Made by a program: the position numbers and the translations under genes
The notes under the pieces: generated by a model
The model's input: the letters and a program-made list of their open reading frames with translations, nothing else
Databases searched by the model: none
Told to the model about the DNA's origin: nothing
DNA from: Puniceibacterium antarcticum
GTDB taxonomy: Bacteria; Pseudomonadota; Alphaproteobacteria; Rhodobacterales; Rhodobacteraceae
Direction of reading: 5' to 3'
Length of the DNA: 33,772 nt
NCBI RefSeq assembly: GCF_002760615.1
Contig: NZ_AWWI01000062.1
Span: 1-33,772, forward strand
Part shown: positions 30,137-33,772 of the stretch, piece by piece
How the letters are laid out: every line of letters begins with the position of its first letter
Numbering within the stretch: position 1 is the stretch's first letter

Positions 30137-31822
30137 ATGATGCGTATTTTGATGGGTTCGGTGGCTGTCCTGAGCTTTGCGGCGGGGGCGGCCTGGGCTG
30201 AAAGCGATGCGCTGATCATCGGCAATTCCGACTATTCGGTGATGGAGCGGCTGACCGGTGGTGATGGTGTGCTGTCGGCCACGGCGCCGCTGGAAAAGGC
30301 CGGGTTTCAGGTTGTGTCGCTTGGGCAGGCCACAGCAACACAGATGCAGGACGGGTTTGGGCGGTTTTTGAGCGGGCTAGACCCGGCGGCGGACCGGGTG
30401 GCGGTCGTGCTGTCGGGGCGGTTCGCGCATACGCTGACGGACAGCTATCTGTTGCCGGTCGAGATGACGTCGCCGCTGGATGATGCGACCGTGCTGCGCG
30501 ATGGTCTGCCGCTGTCGCAGGTGATGGCGGTGCTGGGGCGCTATCCCGGGCAGGCACTGCTGTTGCTGGGGGATGGAGACGCGGGCGAGTTTGACGGGCA
30601 GATCGTGACCGGCGGTCTTGGCGATCTGGCGGTGCCGCAGGGCGTCAGTGTGTTACAGGGGCCTGCATCGGATGTGGCCAAGTTTGCCCGCAGCGATCTG
30701 GGCCAGTCGGGCGAATCGGTATTGGACGCCGGAACAGTCGCGGGGTTGCGCGTCAGCGGCTATGCACCGCAGGGATTCGTGTTCATGAAGACGGCGGCAG
30801 TGGCGCCGGGAACGGCGACGGCGCCCGGTGCTGCGCCTGCGCCCACCCCCAAGCCACAGGTCAGCGAATCGGACGAGGCGCTGTGGCAATCGGTGCGCGA
30901 GCGGGATGATGTCGCGGGCTATCAGAGCTATCTGGATGCCTTTCCCCGTGGCACCCACGCCAGCGATGCGCAGGCGCGGATCGACGCGATCAAGGCCGAA
31001 CCGTTTCGCGATGCACGTCAGGGAGAAGACGCGCTGAGCCTGAGCCGTGATGCCCGGCGCGAGATCCAGCGCGATCTGTCGCTGCTGGAGTTTGACACCA
31101 AGGGGATCGACGGGATCTTTGGCCCCGGCACCCGGACGGCGGTGCAGAGCTGGCAGGGCAAGAACGGATTTCCCGCCTCTGGCTATCTGAGTGAGGAGCA
31201 GATCACCCGGCTGAACGGTCAGGCGGACCGGCGCGCGGCGGATCTTGAGGCGCAGGCGCAGGAGCGTCAGGCCGAGCAGGAACGGCTGGACCGCGCCTAT
31301 TGGGACGAGACGGGGGCAGAGGGGGATGCGCCCGGGTTGCGCGCCTACCTCAAGCGCTATCCCGACGGGGTGTTTGCCGAGGTGGCACAAGAGCGCCTGA
31401 GCGGGTTCGAGGACGAACAGCGCCAGCAGGCCGCAACGCGGGACCGCGAGGCCTGGGATCAGGCGCGCGCTGTCGGGTCCATCGCGGGCTATCAGAGCTA
31501 TCTGGAGACCTTTCCCGAAGGCGCCTTTGCCGAGCAGGCCAGGGCTGAGATCGACGCGCAGCAGGTGCCTTCGGCGGATGCACAGGCAGAGGCACAGGCC
31601 GAAGCACAAGAGGCTGCGCTGAACCTGAACCAGTCCGCACGGCGCATCGCCGAGGACAGGCTCGAGGCGCTTGGCCTGAAACCCGGTGAGGTGGATGGCG
31701 TGTTCGATGAGCGGACCCGTCGTGCGATTCGCCGATATCAGGAATCGCGCGAGCTGAACGTCACGGGCTATCTGGATCAGTCGACCGTGGTGCGGCTGCT
31801 GGCGGATTCGATCCTGCGCTAA
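30137..31822 (+). CDS. Secreted pseudo-caspase with peptidoglycan-binding domains
   Basis: Exported protein of 561 residues with a signal peptide (about 1-22). Residues 24-215 have the caspase (peptidase C14) fold pattern: ALIIGNSDY, ATAPLEKAGFQV, and DRVAVVLSG...DSYLLPVE. But the catalytic His motif GHG is replaced by SGRF (93-96), and the Cys strand end reads LLLLGDGDAG (141-150) without Cys, so it should be inactive. After an Ala/Pro linker come three W-x-Y-x2-YL-x2-FP-x-G repeats (about 248-284, 388-423 and 439-475). Two PG_binding_1 domains lie at about 299-360 (GIDGIFGPGTRTAVQSWQ) and 495-556 (EVDGVFDERTRRAIRRYQ). AAGGGA eight bases before ATG 30137 supports that start; a GTG lies three bases upstream. 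Confidence 0.85.
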   Translation: MMRILMGSVAVLSFAAGAAWAESDALIIGNSDYSVMERLTGGDGVLSATAPLEKAGFQVVSLGQATATQMQDGFGRFLSGLDPAADRVAVVLSGRFAHTLTDSYLLPVEMTSPLDDATVLRDGLPLSQVMAVLGRYPGQALLLLGDGDAGEFDGQIVTGGLGDLAVPQGVSVLQGPASDVAKFARSDLGQSGESVLDAGTVAGLRVSGYAPQGFVFMKTAAVAPGTATAPGAAPAPTPKPQVSESDEALWQSVRERDDVAGYQSYLDAFPRGTHASDAQARIDAIKAEPFRDARQGEDALSLSRDARREIQRDLSLLEFDTKGIDGIFGPGTRTAVQSWQGKNGFPASGYLSEEQITRLNGQADRRAADLEAQAQERQAEQERLDRAYWDETGAEGDAPGLRAYLKRYPDGVFAEVAQERLSGFEDEQRQQAATRDREAWDQARAVGSIAGYQSYLETFPEGAFAEQARAEIDAQQVPSADAQAEAQAEAQEAALNLNQSARRIAEDRLEALGLKPGEVDGVFDERTRRAIRRYQESRELNVTGYLDQSTVVRLLADSILR

Positions 31823-31853
31823 GGCGGAACGCTACGGGGTACAGAATAGAATC

Positions 31854-31889
31854 ACGGCGGCGGGGCCATCCTGCCGCCGTTTCCTTTTG
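31854..31889 (+). terminator. Intrinsic terminator of the pseudo-caspase gene
   Basis: ACGGCGGC / GCCGCCGT stem with an 11-nt loop, then TTCCTTTT. It starts 32 bp after the stop codon. Confidence 0.75.
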
Positions 31890-31945
31890 GGGATTCGGGA
31901 GGGGCACGTGGTTTTGCTGCGCCGGATAATTGCGACATCCCAAAG

Positions 31946-31970
31946 AAAAAGCCACCCCGTGAGGGGTGGC
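31946..31970 (-). terminator. Intrinsic terminator of rpmJ
   Basis: GCCACCCC / GGGGTGGC 8-bp stem, loop TCAC on the minus strand, followed by TTTTTCTTTG. It lies 30 bp after the rpmJ stop. Confidence 0.82.
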
Positions 31971-31999
31971 CTTTTCAGATACCGATCTTTCAGACCAGT

Positions 32000-32125
32000 T
32001 CAGCCCTGACGGGCTTTGAACCGGGGGTGTGTCTTGTTAATGACATAGACACGGCCCTTGCGGCGCACAACGCGGCAGTCGCGGTGGCGGCTCTTGAGAG
32101 AGCGGAGCGAGTTCTTGACCTTCAT
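32000..32125 (-). CDS. rpmJ: 50S ribosomal protein L36
   Basis: Protein of 41 residues, [20 protein letters not shown] followed by [21 protein letters not shown]: the alphaproteobacterial L36 pattern. The canonical Cys-x2-Cys...Cys-x4-His zinc ribbon is absent and only one Cys (17) remains, so this is the zinc-independent (C-minus) form. The start has a strong site, AGAGGAGAG, upstream on the minus strand. It is a single gene with its own terminator. Confidence 0.95.
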   Translation of the reverse strand: MKVKNSLRSLKSRHRDCRVVRRKGRVYVINKTHPRFKARQG

Positions 32126-32430
32126 TTTGGTCTCTCCTCTTTCGCGGCGCGCGAGCGCCTTTCAGGTTGCGGGCACTTTGACCCGACGGGCCAAAGCAGG
32201 TGATCTCATGGTGGGCGGTACAAGGATCGAACTTGTGACCCCTTCGATGTCAACGAAGTGCTCTACCGCTGAGCTAACCGCCCACTTACCGGGTTGTCCC
32301 CCAGCGCCCCGTCGTTAAACAGGGCGCGGAAATCCGCGCCGGTTCGGGTCCTATAAAAGGAGTCGCTGGCGGGATCAAGGGCTTTTGGCAATCGAAAAAA
32401 TCGGTTTATGTGTTGTCCAAAGGAGCAGCG
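32126..32430. other. Spacer rpmJ / amidohydrolase, containing tRNA-Val
   Basis: Contains tRNA-Val(GAC) at 32209-32283 and nothing else recognisable as a gene. The 32126-32208 part is the rpmJ upstream region. The 32284-32430 part holds the divergent promoters of the tRNA and the amidohydrolase. Confidence 0.6.
32209..32283 (-). tRNA. tRNA-Val (anticodon GAC)
   Basis: 75 nt including an encoded CCA. The cloverleaf is complete: acceptor GGGCGGT/ACCGCCC with discriminator A, D-arm GCTC...GAGC, anticodon stem CTTCG/CGAAG with loop TTGACAT (anticodon GAC at 32251-32249), and T-arm ACAAG-TTCGATC-CTTGT. Confidence 0.96.
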
Positions 32431-33291
32431 ATGCCGAAAGTCGCCTTTCATCTTGCCCGACCAGCGGCTGACACCTCTTGCGTGGTCTTTGCATCGCCGC
32501 ACAGCGGGCGCGATTACCCGTGGTCCTTTATGCGTCAGACCCTGCTGGACGAACATGCGATTCGCTCTTCCGAGGATGCTTATGTGGATCAGCTGTTCGC
32601 CTGTGCGCCGCAGTTCGGGGCGCCGTTCCTGACCGCGATTGCGCCGCGCGCCTTTGTGGATCTGAACCGCAGCTGTGACGAGCTGGATCCGGCGCTGATC
32701 GAGGGGGTGCGCCGGGGCGGGCATAATCCGCGCGTGGCCAGTGGTCTGGGCGTGGTGCCGCGCGTGGTGGCGAACGGGCGCGCGATCTATCGTGGCAAGC
32801 TGCCCATGGCCGAGGCAGAGCGGCGAATCCATGATTTTTGGTACCCCTATCACCGGGAGTTGCAGAAACTGCTGCAGGCCGCGCATCAGCGGTTTGGAAA
32901 GGCCATTCTGATCGACTGTCATTCCATGCCGCACGAGGCGGTCGACGGCATCGTGCGCAGTGGTGCGCCCCGGCCCGATATCGTGATTGGGGACCGGTTC
33001 GGCGCCTCGGCAGATCTGGCGATTGTGGATCGGATCGAGGCAGCCTTTGCCGGAGCGGGGCTGGTTGTTGCGCGTAATGCGCCCTTTGCCGGGGCCTATA
33101 TCACCCAGGCCTATGGCCGCCCGTCGCGTCACCAGCATGCGGTCCAGATCGAAATCGATCGCGGCATCTACATGGACGAGCAGCTGATTCGCCCGAATGC
33201 GCATTTCAACGCGTTCCGGGATCTGCTGCGCGGTGTTATCGCGGATATTGCCACAATCGGGCGGGGCGAGGAGCGGCTTGCGGCGGAGTAG
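32431..33291 (+). CDS. N-formylglutamate amidohydrolase family protein
   Basis: Zn-dependent hydrolase of 286 residues. Family blocks: FASPHSGRDYP near the start (His and Ser), SEDAYVDQLF with acidic residues, RAFVDLNRSCDELDP, AILIDCHSMPH with the Asp-Cys-His metal/active-site motif, and YGRPSRHQHAVQIEIDRGIYMDE. The family includes HutG of histidine degradation, which makes glutamate and formate, but no other hut genes are in the window. ATG 32431 is chosen because AAGGAGCAGCG directly precedes it; an in-frame TTG 21 bases earlier lacks such a site. Confidence 0.9.
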   Translation: MPKVAFHLARPAADTSCVVFASPHSGRDYPWSFMRQTLLDEHAIRSSEDAYVDQLFACAPQFGAPFLTAIAPRAFVDLNRSCDELDPALIEGVRRGGHNPRVASGLGVVPRVVANGRAIYRGKLPMAEAERRIHDFWYPYHRELQKLLQAAHQRFGKAILIDCHSMPHEAVDGIVRSGAPRPDIVIGDRFGASADLAIVDRIEAAFAGAGLVVARNAPFAGAYITQAYGRPSRHQHAVQIEIDRGIYMDEQLIRPNAHFNAFRDLLRGVIADIATIGRGEERLAAE

Positions 33292-33304
33292 CTGCCCGTT
33301 GCGC

Positions 33305-33772
33305 TCAGATCACCGCGTCCAGCGCCTGTTCAAGCGGTGTGGCATCGTCGATCTGCAAGCGCACCGGCAGGGTCAGAACCTTCATTCGGAAAGATTCGGG
33401 CAGGCGCACCGCGTCCTTTTCAGTGGTGACAAGCTGGGCGCCAAGGGCTTTTGCCTCAACCTCTAGCCGGGTCATCAGGGCGGCGGTCAGTGGCTGGTGA
33501 TCTTCCAGCGGTTCGGCGCGGACCAGATCGGCGCCAAGGCCCTGCAGTGTGGCAAAGAACTTGGCCGGGTGGCCGATCCCGGCAAAGGCCAGGGCGCGCA
33601 GGCCCTGCCAGTCCATGCCGGTCTGCAGCGGTGCGAGGTGGCCGGTCATGTGCGGCAAGGTCACGCGGTCCCCCCACTGGGCCGCAAAATGCGCCTGTGC
33701 CGGGCCGGGGCCGATCGACAGCAGCAGATCGGCGCGGGCCAGGCCGGGGGCGATGGGTTCGCGCAGCGGCCC
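33305..33772 (-). CDS. lpxK: Tetraacyldisaccharide 4'-kinase LpxK, C-terminal part (runs off window)
   Basis: Adds the 4'-phosphate to the lipid A precursor at the inner membrane. The last 155 or so residues are visible. [20 protein letters not shown] opens the fragment, a hallmark LpxK stretch, followed by [39 protein letters not shown] (the FaGIG.P..Ff..L and DH motifs) and [11 protein letters not shown]. The frame is open to the right edge, so the N-terminal kinase domain with its Walker A lies outside. The gene is convergent with the amidohydrolase gene, 13 bp apart. Confidence 0.94.
   Translation of the reverse strand, partial: GPLREPIAPGLARADLLLSIGPGPAQAHFAAQWGDRVTLPHMTGHLAPLQTGMDWQGLRALAFAGIGHPAKFFATLQGLGADLVRAEPLEDHQPLTAALMTRLEVEAKALGAQLVTTEKDAVRLPESFRMKVLTLPVRLQIDDATPLEQALDAVI

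Noticed and set aside
1-33772. CRISPR array, prophage, integron or insertion sequence.
   Set aside because: I found no regularly spaced direct repeats of suitable length, no transposase or integrase, and no phage structural gene. The single tRNA gene (32209-32283) shows no flanking integrase or duplicated 3' end.

Overview
The window is about 34 kb of GC-rich DNA (roughly 60-65% G+C by eye) from an alphaproteobacterium, most likely a marine Rhodobacteraceae (Roseobacter-group) chromosome. This rests on the gene families present: FtsK next to LolA, MutY-DUF721-DsbA, a TIGR01459-type HAD hydrolase, a family II pyrophosphatase, split saccharopine-pathway genes, a VPLPA-CTERM surface protein and a 41-aa L36. 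GC-hairpin intergenic repeats carrying CCCGGGATATTT and CAGATGAA cores also fit. I see no phage, insertion sequence, CRISPR array or plasmid gene. The genus cannot be fixed from sequence reading alone.

Layout. 1-2.7 kb: 3' part of ftsK, then lolA. 2.8-4.1 kb: a transglycosylase-like lipoprotein (minus) and hspQ (plus). 4.2-6.6 kb: a minus-strand operon with overlapping ends, ribF > YcgN-type Cys-cluster protein > threonine aldolase. 6.7-8.4 kb: a MaoC hydratase and a HAD hydrolase, both minus. 8.6-10.2 kb: a methanogen-output-domain (MetOD1) protein overlapping a soluble PAS histidine kinase, which looks like a self-contained signalling pair. 10.4-12.6 kb: ppaC and mutY (minus). 12.7-15.0 kb: DUF721/DciA, DsbA, and a CaiB-family CoA transferase that overlaps dsbA. 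15.0-18.3 kb: a small excalibur protein, the two saccharopine-pathway dehydrogenases (overlapping) and a histidine phosphatase (all minus). 18.7-19.9 kb: an M20 amidohydrolase.

20.1-30.0 kb is the main accessory block. It holds a long-chain-type acyl-CoA synthetase, a complete LIV-type (HAAT) ABC importer (two ATPases, two permeases, one binding protein), an exported cupin, and a PaaK-like adenylate-forming protein that lacks a recognisable P-loop. I infer an uptake-and-CoA-activation cassette for an organic, perhaps aromatic or fatty, acid. A minus-strand VPLPA-CTERM gene with its own promoter and a strong bidirectional hairpin interrupts it after the first gene.

30.1-33.8 kb: a secreted pseudo-caspase/peptidoglycan-binding protein, rpmJ (minus), tRNA-Val(GAC) (minus), an N-formylglutamate amidohydrolase family gene, and the 3' part of lpxK (minus) running off the end.

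The least ordinary items are the MetOD1-kinase pair, the pseudo-caspase, the P-loop-less ligase in the transporter cassette, and three families of short intergenic repeats (five, two and two copies).
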